This document shows, piece by piece, positions 27,883 to 35,547 of a DNA stretch of 64,000 nt. The notes beneath the pieces were generated by a model, which searched no databases, had not been told where the DNA came from, and saw only the letters and a program-made list of their open reading frames with translations. The stretch is from CBDAPU01 sp965198875 (GTDB lineage Bacteria > Pseudomonadota > Gammaproteobacteria > Eutrophobiales > Eutrophobiaceae): assembly GCA_965198875.1 (NCBI GenBank), contig CBDAPU010000001.1, positions 1,488,001 through 1,552,000 on the forward strand, written 5' to 3'. Positions within the stretch are counted from its first letter, which is position 1, and every line of letters begins with the position of its first letter. A program made the translations under genes and the position numbers.

Positions 27883-28785
27883 TCATTGATCCCGCTCTTT
27901 GTCATCACCTGCCCGGGCGGAGAGGGAAGCCACGATACCGACACAGGCGACAAAGACCATGACATGGGGCAACAGAAAAAACAGCACATACATTGCCGTC
28001 AGCCAGCCTCGGGATAGCCCGTGATCATGGACAAATCGATGCAGGCTCGCCAAACCCTGAAACAGGTAGAGCGCCATTAACACGATGAAGATGTCCCTCA
28101 GAAACAATGACGCCCCAGTTTCGCTAAACAACAACACACCTATCCCAAGCAGCAATGGAAAAGCCAGCGCCCTCGGCAATCTCAAGGCATAGAACTCTTC
28201 TCTAAACCCGCCTGGGCGAAATAACACGGATTGCCACCATCTTGATAACAACATGCTGGTGATCAGACACATCATAAACCCGAACAGAATCAAGGCCGAC
28301 AACAACGGCGGCATATTCTCATCGATATGCATAAACTGCTGCGGGGTAAAACCAAGGGGATTGGACGCCTTTAATTGCTCAAACGCCAGCTCCCACCAGG
28401 CATACAAATGCTCGATGGTGATATGCGTATAGATGGCAAAGAGCACCCCGACCACCCCCGCACCTAACATCATCAGTCCCTGGGACTGTGTCGCCCTCAG
28501 GACACTCGCACACAGGATCACCGGCAACCAGACAAACAGCATCACCAGGGCCGGCAAGATCGGTTGCATTTGCAACAGGATGGCGATAACACTCAAAAGC
28601 AACAGACTGCCCGCTGCAATTTGCCCGCCCGTTGTCGCACCTTTTCTCAAGGTAATGAAACCTATGGGTACGCCACTTAGAAAATAGGAGAAAGGTTGAA
28701 AAATAGCCGCCATGACCGTTAAAAAACTAACGGCGATGATCGACTGGATTTTATTGGATAATAAATAATGGCCAAGTGCGCGCAT
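27883..28785 (-). CDS. DUF2232 multi-pass membrane protein
   Basis: The 300-residue protein has about eight hydrophobic helices and the SYFLSGVPIGFITLRKG segment near the N-terminus. DUF2232 (YybS-like) membrane proteins commonly sit between rpsR and rplI in gammaproteobacteria, as here; their function is unknown. It is likely co-transcribed with the flanking ribosomal genes, with 73 bases to rpsR and 43 to rplI. Confidence 0.85.
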   Translation of the reverse strand: MRALGHYLLSNKIQSIIAVSFLTVMAAIFQPFSYFLSGVPIGFITLRKGATTGGQIAAGSLLLLSVIAILLQMQPILPALVMLFVWLPVILCASVLRATQSQGLMMLGAGVVGVLFAIYTHITIEHLYAWWELAFEQLKASNPLGFTPQQFMHIDENMPPLLSALILFGFMMCLITSMLLSRWWQSVLFRPGGFREEFYALRLPRALAFPLLLGIGVLLFSETGASLFLRDIFIVLMALYLFQGLASLHRFVHDHGLSRGWLTAMYVLFFLLPHVMVFVACVGIVASLSARAGDDKERDQ

Positions 28786-28858
28786 AACCTAAGCCTTTAT
28801 TTCGCAATGGCGCCAGCGGGCTCGATAACTGGAGGCGGCGCCTTACCTTGAAGAGACG

Positions 28859-29083
28859 TTAATGTGCATCACTGTATGGAAGTAACGACAGATAGCGGGC
28901 GCGTTTAATGGCTATCGCTAACTGCCGTTGATACCTGGCCTTTGTTCCGGACATCCTGCTTGGCAGGATTTTCCCCGTTTCCGTCACGTATTCCTTGAGT
29001 GTATCGAGATCTTTATAATCAATCTCTTCAATCCCCTCAGCGGTGAATTTGCAAAATCGTTTTTTTCTAAAATATCGTGCCAT
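28859..29083 (-). CDS. rpsR: Ribosomal protein bS18
   Basis: The 74-residue protein shows FRKKRFCKFTAEGIEEIDYKD and the helix with GTKARYQRQLAIAIKRARYLSLLPY that identify bS18. It partners bS6 on the 30S platform, and rpsF is directly upstream (22 bases). Confidence 0.98.
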   Translation of the reverse strand: MARYFRKKRFCKFTAEGIEEIDYKDLDTLKEYVTETGKILPSRMSGTKARYQRQLAIAIKRARYLSLLPYSDAH

Positions 29084-29105
29084 TTCGCTCTCCTTAAAAT
29101 GCCGA

Positions 29106-29570
29106 TCAGGCCTGCTCTGAAGGCGCTTTTATTGGCTCATCGGCAATAGCGCTATCCTTTGCCTCTATAGCCGCCCCCTCATTTTGAGGGCCGTCCTGCG
29201 AGGCGCCCTGCTCATCCCCATTGCTTGATGATCCCGCCTTTGCCTGTTGCTCTTTGCTCCTCGAAAGGAGAGAGGGCTCGCAAACCGCCTTGTCTTTCCT
29301 GATCACCAGCTCCCGGATGACGGCGTCGTTGAAGCGGAAGGCGCTGTTTAACTGGCCTAATGTCGCCTGATCGCATTCTATGTTCATTAGTACATAATGC
29401 GCCTTGTGGATTTTATTGATGGGATAGGCAAGCTGCCTTCGCCCCCAATCTTCAAGACGATGGATGGCGCCATGATTGCTCTCAATCATAGACCGATATC
29501 GCGCAATCATGTCAGGCACTTGCTCACTCTGATCAGGATGGACCAGAAACACGATTTCATAATGTCGCAT
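29106..29570 (-). CDS. rpsF: Ribosomal protein bS6 with a long acidic C-terminal tail
   Basis: From the ATG at 29570 (GAGG ribosome-binding site, 8-base spacing) the protein is 154 residues. The core MRHYEIVFLVHPDQ, GAIHRLEDWGRRQLAYPINK and HYVLMNIECD is standard bS6. After about residue 100 there is a 50-residue low-complexity tail rich in Ser, Gln, Glu and Ala, longer than usual. An ATG at 29582 in the same frame was rejected because the Shine-Dalgarno fits 29570. It is the first gene of the rpsF-rpsR-DUF2232-rplI-dnaB-alr-radA block. Confidence 0.96.
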   Translation of the reverse strand: MRHYEIVFLVHPDQSEQVPDMIARYRSMIESNHGAIHRLEDWGRRQLAYPINKIHKAHYVLMNIECDQATLGQLNSAFRFNDAVIRELVIRKDKAVCEPSLLSRSKEQQAKAGSSSNGDEQGASQDGPQNEGAAIEAKDSAIADEPIKAPSEQA

Positions 29571-29933
29571 TGTTATCCTCATGGGTTAGGCTTCCCGTCT
29601 TTGCGGTGAAGCAAGGATGATCAAGGCGTAAAGTGTATTGCAAAGCCATCAGGGTTGCAAACGGCAACATGGCGATCACCTTGCCCTGTTGTTGTGATGG
29701 ATAAGGCATGGTCTTTCGCCCTGTTGGGCACATCTGGCGATAGCCTGTCGGTGCAGGATGGCGACATGCGAGCAGGCGATCGCCGATCAGGGATGTTAAA
29801 AGATATGCAAAGCGAGGCGGGCATGCGGGCAAAGCACAGGGAGATGGCGGGTAGAGAAATAGGGTGCGCCATTGCCCAATGCGTGCAGGGTAAAACACCC
29901 GGCCTGATCGCAACTGCGCTTATCTTGCCGGCC
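29571..29933. other. Upstream region of the rpsF operon, no gene seen
   Basis: These 363 bases contain overlapping open frames on both strands without ribosome-binding sites or family features. The promoter of the rpsF block should be here. No bS6:bS18 leader motif could be confirmed by eye. Confidence 0.4.
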
Positions 29934-30365
29934 CTATCCGCTATCGTCCTGTGTCTTGTCTTGCGAGCGGTGTTGCACAAACAACTCAAAGACGCGCACG
30001 ATGACATAGGCGATGAGCGCAAACAGAAAAAACACCAGCAGCGCCCAGGCGATGGCCTGCAATGATTCGATCACCGTGCGGTAGATCTCCAGCACCCAGC
30101 GATCAGCGGTCAATACCGGCGGGATAAAATCATCACTTTGCTGACGGATAAAGCGTTCCAGGTAGTGCATCTTAACACCGCCGGAAATGCCAACAACATA
30201 AATGGCAAACTTCACATACTTCGCCCATCCGGCGGCGATGTCATCATCGACTATTCTCCCAATGATGCCGTCTATGGGCCTCGAAAACAGCCTTGCGATA
30301 ATAAAGCAGACAGACAGTGCGATCAGAAATGTCACGATCAATAACGACAAAAACATCATCCCCAC
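29934..30365 (-). CDS. Two-helix membrane protein, function unknown
   Basis: The 143-residue protein has an N-terminal membrane helix (about residues 4-25), a polar central region of about 70 residues with the SGGVKMHYLERFIRQ and WVLEIYRTVIESLQ segments, and a second helix (AIAWALLVFFLFALIAYVIV). The ends are presumably both on the same side of the inner membrane. I do not recognise the family. It is upstream of rpsF in the same direction but 360 bases away. Confidence 0.65.
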   Translation of the reverse strand: MGMMFLSLLIVTFLIALSVCFIIARLFSRPIDGIIGRIVDDDIAAGWAKYVKFAIYVVGISGGVKMHYLERFIRQQSDDFIPPVLTADRWVLEIYRTVIESLQAIAWALLVFFLFALIAYVIVRVFELFVQHRSQDKTQDDSG

Positions 30366-30583
30366 CTCCTAAGGATCCGCAATATCAGATAGCGCCAAAA
30401 CGGGAACAGCGGATCCCTTAATAAACCTGTTTCACAATCGGCAGGCCCCGGCGCCGCATCCCAAAGAACCCGATAATACAAACTGCATCGCCACAATGCC
30501 AACACCCCATTCGCTGTGTTGCCCACCTGGGAGTGCCCGTCATAGATCAGCTTGCCGCCCGGCCTGCCCGCATAAAAAATCAC
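30356..30583 (-). CDS. Possible short ORF upstream of the two-helix membrane protein
   Basis: A 75-residue frame ends 10 bases inside the next gene, which is suggestive of translational coupling. Its sequence (RDPLFPFWRYLILRILRRW at the C-terminus) has no recognised features and the upstream ribosome-binding site is unconvincing. It may be a chance ORF. Confidence 0.2.
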   Translation of the reverse strand: MIFYAGRPGGKLIYDGHSQVGNTANGVLALWRCSLYYRVLWDAAPGPADCETGLLRDPLFPFWRYLILRILRRWG

Positions 30584-30811
30584 GCAAGGCGAGGTATTTT
30601 ATCGTACCCCTGCTCTATCCTATCCTGCCCCTTCACTCATACCAACACGGAGGCGAGATGGATCCCTTATCTAAAGCACATTAGAGGATATGTATCGTCT
30701 CGCCCATCACCTGATCGGCTCGCACCCCGGTGCGGGGCATACAGAAAAGGTGCAGTGTCTTGATCTTCATGTTTGCTTTCCCGAGATCGCCGACAGACAG
30801 CAAGCGGTTGG
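30366..30811. other. Intergenic stretch between rlmB and the membrane-protein gene
   Basis: About 450 bases with only a doubtful 75-codon ORF. No hairpin with a T-run, RNA gene or repeat was recognised. Confidence 0.4.
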
Positions 30812-31570
30812 TCAGGCATAGTCACGTTGCCTTACCAGTTCGTACAGACACACGCCCGTGGCCGCCGATACATTCAGGCTTTCAACCGAGCCGAACATGG
30901 GTATTTTAACGATGCGATCACAGCGCTTACGGGTATTTTCACGCATGCCCCTATCCTCCGAGCCCACCACCAGCACCAGCGGAAAGGCGGCGATAATGTC
31001 GTAAATCGTCTCTGTCGCATCCTCTGCGGTTCCCGTTATCCAGTATCCTGCATCGCCCAGCTCTCTCAAGGTGCGTGCGACATTTGTTACCGTGATGATC
31101 GCCATCTCTTCTGCCGCGCCACTAGCTGCTTTTTTGACGGTCTCATTCACACCCACCGCCCTGTCCTTCGGCAAAATGACAGCCGTGACGCCTGCGGCAT
31201 TGGCCGTGCGTATACAGGCGCCCAGATTTCCCGGATCCATCACCCCGTCCAGCAGCAGAATGATCGAGGAAGGAGGCGGTTCATCTTTGCAAAGTGATGC
31301 GATGGTTAGCGGGTTTCGTCTCTTATCTGGCCGACATTTCGCCACAATGCCCTGGTGGTCCTTAACCTGCGTTAATTTATCCAGCCTGGCTGGTGTGGTG
31401 TAGTGCAAGGACAGCGCCGCCTTCTCACAGCATTTGAGCAGGGCGTTCAGCTTTGCAGATGGTTTCCTGTTGTTTGCGACAAAGACCTCCAGCACCCGAT
31501 GTGGCGAGCGCAATAACAGATGCTGAACCGCATGATAACCATACACCATGTCGGTTTTATGCTGCATCAT
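30812..31570 (-). CDS. rlmB: 23S rRNA (guanosine-2251-2'-O)-methyltransferase RlmB
   Basis: The 252-residue SpoU/TrmH family enzyme methylates G2251 in the peptidyl-transferase loop. It starts with an N-terminal substrate-binding domain (VYGYHAVQHLL, EVFVANNR) and has the SPOUT motifs NLGACIRTANAAGVTAVI, VVGSEDRGM and IPMFGSVESLNVSAATGVCLYE. The start overlaps the rnr stop by 4 bases (ATGA), the usual rnr-rlmB pairing. Confidence 0.95.
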   Translation of the reverse strand: MMQHKTDMVYGYHAVQHLLLRSPHRVLEVFVANNRKPSAKLNALLKCCEKAALSLHYTTPARLDKLTQVKDHQGIVAKCRPDKRRNPLTIASLCKDEPPPSSIILLLDGVMDPGNLGACIRTANAAGVTAVILPKDRAVGVNETVKKAASGAAEEMAIITVTNVARTLRELGDAGYWITGTAEDATETIYDIIAAFPLVLVVGSEDRGMRENTRKRCDRIVKIPMFGSVESLNVSAATGVCLYELVRQRDYA

Positions 31571-33732
31571 GATGTGACGTAATCCAGATCGATTTTTCTC
31601 TCATCCACATTGACGTTGGCGAGCCGTACCCTGATCTTCTCGCCAGGAAAATAGCGTCTACCGGATCTCTCTCCAGATAAGGAATGGGCAATCGGGTCGA
31701 AGTGATAGTAGTCGGTGGGCAATGCCGAGATATGTATCAACCCCTCGGTATGCATGTCATCGAGTTCAACAAATAACCCAAACCCGGTGACCGCCGATAT
31801 GATCCCGTTATATTCGCTCCCTGTTTTATCCAGCATAAACTCACACTTCATCCTCGCCACCACATCGCGGGTTGCCTCCGTGGCCCTGCGCTCCGTCATG
31901 GAACAATGCACGCCATAATTGTGCATATCACCACGGGTATAGTCGTAATCACCTTGAGCCAGAACATGCTTGATAGCCCTGTGCACCAATAGATCGGCAT
32001 ATCGCCGTATCGGTGATGTGAAATGCGTATAATGCTTAAAGGAAAGGCCAAAATGTCCCTTGTTGCGGCCCTCGTATACGGCAAGCGGCATGCTTCGTAG
32101 CAGTACGGTTTCGATCAGATGTTTATCTTCCCTTGTTGCGATCTGTCTTATGATTTCTGCATAATCTCTGGTTTGAGGGTTCAGCCCGCCGCCCAGTTGC
32201 AGATCAAAATCAGCCAGAAATTGATTGAGATCGTTTATTTTCTCATCGCCCGGCGAGCCGTGATTACGGAAAACCGTTGGCATGTCATTCGCCAGCAGAA
32301 ACTCGGCCGCCGCCACGTTCGCCGCCAACATAAACTCCTCTATTAGCCGGTGGGAGTCATGTCTTCTGATCGAGTCGATATTGGTGATTTTGCCTGCTTC
32401 ATCAAAATGTAATTGCACCTCTGCTGATGAGAAATCGAGTATGCCCTGTCTTTCCCTGTGCCGGTGCATGATGGCGTACAGCTCAAACAGATCACGCACC
32501 AAAGGGATAATGGCGTCGTATTTTTTATCGACCTTCTCACCATCCAGTATAGCGGCGACCAGCGCATAAGTGAGCCGGGCATTGGATTTGATGGTGGCCG
32601 GATAGAGGCGATAGTGTTTTATCCGCCCGGCCCGGTTGACGTCTAATTCACAGATCATGGCCAATCGCTCCTGGCCGGGGATCAGGGAGCAGAGATCGTT
32701 TGATAGTAATTCGGGCAACATGGGCAGGACGCGCCGGGGAAAATAAACCGAGTTGCCCCTCGCCATTGCCGTCTTGTCCAATACGGAATCCTTCTTCACA
32801 TAGTGGGATACATCAGCAATCGCCACAATCAGTCGCCAGCCGCTGCCCTGACGTTCACAATAGACGGCGTCATCAAAATCCTGGGCGTCCTCCCCATCAA
32901 TGGTGATGAGTGGCAATGCCCGCAGATCAGTCCGGTTTTTATCGGCCCGAGGTTTGAGTTCGCCAAGTTCATCCTCAAGTTCCTCCGGCCATTCATGGGG
33001 AATACCATAAGCACGCACAGCAATATCAACGGCCATCTCAACGGAGCTGGATCTGCCGAGTACCTCGATGATCTTGCCGACGGGCTGGGTATGGGGGGCC
33101 GGCTGCCTGGTGATGTCGGCAACCACATACTCGCCCGCCCTGGCCGTTTTTTGTTGCCTTGAGGGAATGAATACGTCCTGGCTGATGCGTTTATTATCCG
33201 GCACCACAAAGCCGATATTATCTTCAAGGAAGAAGCGGCCAACGATGGTTTGGTTGACCCGCTCAAGCACCTCTACGATGACCGCCTCTTGGCGTCCATG
33301 CCGATCAAACCCCGCTGGACGGACAACAACATGATCGCCATGCAAAACAGTCCGCATTTGCTTCATGGAAAGATATAAATCATCCCCACCCTTATCCGGC
33401 CTTAAAAAACCATAACCATCGGCATTACCTATTACCCGGCCGGCAATCAGGTCCATCTTCTTTAACAATCCATAGCCTTGACGCCGATTCCGTATTACCT
33501 GGCCATCCCTGAGCATGGCCCTCAGGCGTTTGTTCAGCGCTACCCTTTCATCAGAGGTGGCAAGGTCAAAGGTTTTTGCAATGTCATCAAGCTGAAGCGG
33601 CGCCCGGGATCGTTTTAGCCGATCAAGGATCTCATCTCGCTCCGGGATGACGACTTTATACTGGATCGGGTTTGTCTTTTTAGGCATAGATACACGTTGA
33701 CATGGAACAGGGCTATCGGTAGATTGCGCCAT
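31567..33732 (-). CDS. rnr: Ribonuclease R
   Basis: The 721-residue exoribonuclease has an N-terminal winged-helix region, two cold-shock-type domains (RDGQVIRNRRQGYG, GRVIGNADGYGFLRPD), the RNB catalytic domain with ITIDGEDAQDFDDAVY, and a C-terminal S1 domain (FGLFVELDDMHTEGLIHIS). It degrades structured RNA 3' to 5'. It lacks the long basic tail seen in the E. coli enzyme. A second in-frame start at 33687 is possible. It is followed by rlmB, overlapping by 4 bases. Confidence 0.96.
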   Translation of the reverse strand: MAQSTDSPVPCQRVSMPKKTNPIQYKVVIPERDEILDRLKRSRAPLQLDDIAKTFDLATSDERVALNKRLRAMLRDGQVIRNRRQGYGLLKKMDLIAGRVIGNADGYGFLRPDKGGDDLYLSMKQMRTVLHGDHVVVRPAGFDRHGRQEAVIVEVLERVNQTIVGRFFLEDNIGFVVPDNKRISQDVFIPSRQQKTARAGEYVVADITRQPAPHTQPVGKIIEVLGRSSSVEMAVDIAVRAYGIPHEWPEELEDELGELKPRADKNRTDLRALPLITIDGEDAQDFDDAVYCERQGSGWRLIVAIADVSHYVKKDSVLDKTAMARGNSVYFPRRVLPMLPELLSNDLCSLIPGQERLAMICELDVNRAGRIKHYRLYPATIKSNARLTYALVAAILDGEKVDKKYDAIIPLVRDLFELYAIMHRHRERQGILDFSSAEVQLHFDEAGKITNIDSIRRHDSHRLIEEFMLAANVAAAEFLLANDMPTVFRNHGSPGDEKINDLNQFLADFDLQLGGGLNPQTRDYAEIIRQIATREDKHLIETVLLRSMPLAVYEGRNKGHFGLSFKHYTHFTSPIRRYADLLVHRAIKHVLAQGDYDYTRGDMHNYGVHCSMTERRATEATRDVVARMKCEFMLDKTGSEYNGIISAVTGFGLFVELDDMHTEGLIHISALPTDYYHFDPIAHSLSGERSGRRYFPGEKIRVRLANVNVDERKIDLDYVTS

Positions 33733-33854
33733 CTCCCGGGGTTCCTGATCAGAGTATAGTTAAGGTCTGCTCTTGAGGGCTTTTTCAGTTAAAACAAAGG
33801 GCTTCATGATGACGGTATTGATTGAAGATGCAAGCTCTGATTGTTGTTTTTTAT

Positions 33855-33941
33855 GCCGAGGTGGCGGAATTGGTAGACGCGCTAGCTTCAGGTGCTAGTG
33901 GGGGCAACCCCGTGAAGGTTCAAGTCCTTTCCTCGGCACCA
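33855..33941 (+). tRNA. tRNA-Leu (anticodon CAG)
   Basis: The 87-base gene folds as a class II tRNA: acceptor GCCGAGG (33855-33861) pairs with CCTCGGC (33931-33937), the anticodon loop is TTCAGGT with CAG at 33889-33891, a long variable arm follows, the T arm has GGTTCAAGTCC, and CCA is encoded. It reads CUG. Immediately downstream is a broken integrase gene, so its 3' end was probably an integration site. Confidence 0.97.
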
Positions 33942-34046
33942 ATGCCTGTTTCCCCTGTCCTGCACCTCTCCCGCATTATTTTTTATTGTTAATCAGTTAA
34001 AGCCTGTTTTCTGGGTTTTCACCTGACCCTGTCTTGACTGGTACTT

Positions 34047-34078
34047 CATTCGTAGAGCTGAGACTGACTCTATGAATG
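34047..34078. repeat. Imperfect palindrome between tRNA-Leu and the integrase relic
   Basis: CATTCGTAGAG (34047-34057) and CTCTATGAATG (34068-34078) are inverted with one mismatch around a 10-base centre. It could be an operator for the integrase, a recombination-directing site, or a hairpin. No T-run follows on either strand. Confidence 0.5.
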
Positions 34079-34104
34079 AATAACGAATACACCGGTACTG
34101 CAAT

Positions 34105-34485
34105 ATGACAAGCATTAGAAAAAATGATAAAAAGCGGTTAGCTGAAATCAGAGGACAAGGGGCCTACAAATCAAAGACCTTCAACACCAAAGTAAACGCC
34201 TTAAGCTGGGCGCTGGAGATGAAGAAGCCTCTCTCAGATGAGTCGAGCGTCATTCGGAGAAAGACCATGCTCGATGCACTTGACCAGTATGAGGTGGAAG
34301 TGTACGGGGGCAGGAAAGGTGAACGCTGGGATAGGGTACGCATCAACTAATACCAGCGTGAGCCTTTGGTCAATGTCATGCTGGAGCAGTTGAGTACAGG
34401 GCAGATCAATCACTGGATTGCCAAGCAGAGCACTTCGGCTCAATCATCAATCGGGAGCTGGATTGTTTATCATCAGTTTATATTT
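34105..34485 (+). pseudogene. Tyrosine-type integrase fragment (N-terminal), stop and frameshift
   Basis: MTSIRKNDKKRLAEIRGQ and YKSKTFNTKVNALSWALEM are the arm-binding domain of phage-like integrases. TAA at 34348-34350 interrupts it in place of what is usually Lys/Leu in the core-binding domain; in-frame beyond the stop, YQREPLVNVMLEQL and INHWIAKQS continue the homology. A frameshift follows, then NRELDCLSSVY in another frame, after which homology ends at about 34485. The catalytic Arg/His/Tyr domain is absent. Its place beside tRNA-Leu marks an old island. Confidence 0.85.
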
Positions 34486-34498
34486 GAAAATGTAGCCT

Positions 34499-34517
34499 GA
34501 CGTTCATTTTGCGACAG
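34499..34517. repeat. Terminal-type repeat copy 1
   Basis: GACGTTCATTTTGCGACAG is 17/19 identical to the copy at 34534-34552, in the same orientation, with start-to-start distance of 35 bases. Paired direct repeats of about 20 bases directly at the break in the integrase are what transposase-binding sites at the end of Tn7/Mu/IS21-type elements look like. Confidence 0.6.
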
Positions 34518-34533
34518 GGATTTATGGCCGATT

Positions 34534-34552
34534 AACGTTCATTCTGCGACAG
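34534..34552. repeat. Terminal-type repeat copy 2
   Basis: AACGTTCATTCTGCGACAG is the second copy of the repeat at 34499-34517. The element it would belong to extends rightwards over the transposition-type ATPase operon. No inverted copy of the sequence was found by eye to the right. Confidence 0.6.
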
Positions 34553-34683
34553 CATTTTAGGGGTGATTTAATCGGTGTGAAATCCCCCATCATATCGCCC
34601 TTAAATGCATTGTTAGTCGACACCGACACTGCTCTTTCACAGCGCAGCGGGGCTTGATGTTCTGGATGATAAAGCCATTAGCC

Positions 34684-34830
34684 TTACCGTTTCGGTGTCT
34701 CGGCCAGCACATGGGTGGTATAGCCGCTGTTGCTGAGTTGATGGTCAACCTCGGTGGCGACCCAGTCGCCATCGATGCCGTCTCGAAAGCCGCTCAGGGT
34801 GAGTTTGGTCTCGGCGGCCATCAGCGCCAT
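34684..34830 (-). pseudogene. Phage late-control D protein, C-terminal fragment
   Basis: The 48 residues from ATG 34830 contain KLTLSGFRDGIDGDWVATEV and HQLSNSGYTTHVLAETPKR, matching the C-terminus of tail spike-hub (gpD, late control) proteins of Mu- and P2-like phages, where GF-x-x-x-ID-x-x-W-x-V and SGYxTxxxAE are conserved. The upstream several hundred residues are missing. It lies downstream of the ATPase operon in the same direction. The fragment suggests that part of the element derives from a prophage. Confidence 0.65.
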
Positions 34831-34868
34831 TGTGCTGCTCTGTACGCCGGCGCCCAAAAGAGATAATG

Positions 34869-35027
34869 TTAAGCGGCTCGGTCACGGCACGTCCTGAATA
34901 CAGTCATGGGCAGGTTGAACAGCCACCATAAGAGATAGGTCATCACCAACAGGGCAATCGCCGTCACCATCAGAAACAGAACGAGAAACGCCAGCACGTC
35001 AACGATAGTGGCCTTGATGATGCTCAT
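34869..35027 (-). CDS. 52-residue single-helix membrane protein
   Basis: An ORF MSIIKATIVDVLAFLVLF... of 52 codons starts by ATGA overlap with the preceding gene and ends with TAA at 34869. Residues 9-38 are strongly hydrophobic; a Cys-Arg-rich tail follows. Its position as the last of four overlapping genes supports translation. Function is unknown; a holin-like or membrane-tethering role cannot be distinguished. Confidence 0.6.
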   Translation of the reverse strand: MSIIKATIVDVLAFLVLFLMVTAIALLVMTYLLWWLFNLPMTVFRTCRDRAA

Positions 35028-35341
35028 ATAGAAACGTCTCGCAGCCATCCTTCCCCCGGCTCCGGCAGGCGGTAGCGCTTACGGCAATGCGAACATGCGC
35101 CATCATAGAGGTGATGATCAACCACGCCGCATAACTCACAACGACCGATGTCTTCCTGACCCTGCAGGGCGTAGTTCAGGATATGCTTGATGACCTCGGC
35201 GCGAGATCTCCCCTTACCGGCTGCCACCAGCTTATCTATCCTGATCAGCATCTCATCAGACAAGCGAAAGCCACTGTCCAGCCTTACCCGCTCCGCATCG
35301 TGCGTATGGTCAAGCAAGGCCAGTGTGACGCTCATCCTCAT
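35024..35341 (-). CDS. Ribbon-helix-helix-like protein with C-terminal zinc-binding motif
   Basis: The 105-residue protein has a beta-strand plus two helices resembling a ribbon-helix-helix DNA-binding domain (SGFRLSDEMLIRIDKLVAAG, SRAEVIKHILNYAL), then CELCGVVDHHLYDGACSHC, two CxxC pairs 14 residues apart that would bind zinc. It is probably a small DNA-binding regulator or a component of the transposition complex. ATGA overlaps join it to the genes on both sides. Confidence 0.65.
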   Translation of the reverse strand: MRMSVTLALLDHTHDAERVRLDSGFRLSDEMLIRIDKLVAAGKGRSRAEVIKHILNYALQGQEDIGRCELCGVVDHHLYDGACSHCRKRYRLPEPGEGWLRDVSI

Positions 35342-35547
35342 GCTCCCTTTCCTTTCATCCTGTGCCTCTTGAGGTTTTTTTTGCAGGGAGCACAGTTGTC
35401 AGGACTTCTATCCTTACCCTGCTCCAGGTCGCCAAAGAACATCCAACGACGGCAAAGTGATCTGCCGCCCACAAAATAATGCGCCTTGCGGCTGCTCAAT
35501 GGCCAACCCCACCCTTCACGTACTTTCACCTTGTCAGTCATCCTCAC
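35338..35547 (-). CDS. Small Cys-rich conserved-looking protein
   Basis: The 69-residue protein contains VREGWGWPLSSRKAHYFVGG, SLCRRWMFFGDLE and SPDNCAPCKK. The three cysteines and Trp-rich core suggest a small metal-binding or ribosome/nucleic-acid-binding protein. I cannot name the family. It overlaps the ATPase stop and the next start by 4 bases each, so it is translated as part of the operon. Confidence 0.6.
   Translation of the reverse strand: MRMTDKVKVREGWGWPLSSRKAHYFVGGRSLCRRWMFFGDLEQGKDRSPDNCAPCKKNLKRHRMKGKGA

Noticed and set aside
29621..30065. Overlapping 133- and 136-codon frames on both strands upstream of rpsF
   Set aside because: Each lacks domain features and ribosome-binding sites, and both overlap the better-supported two-helix membrane protein.
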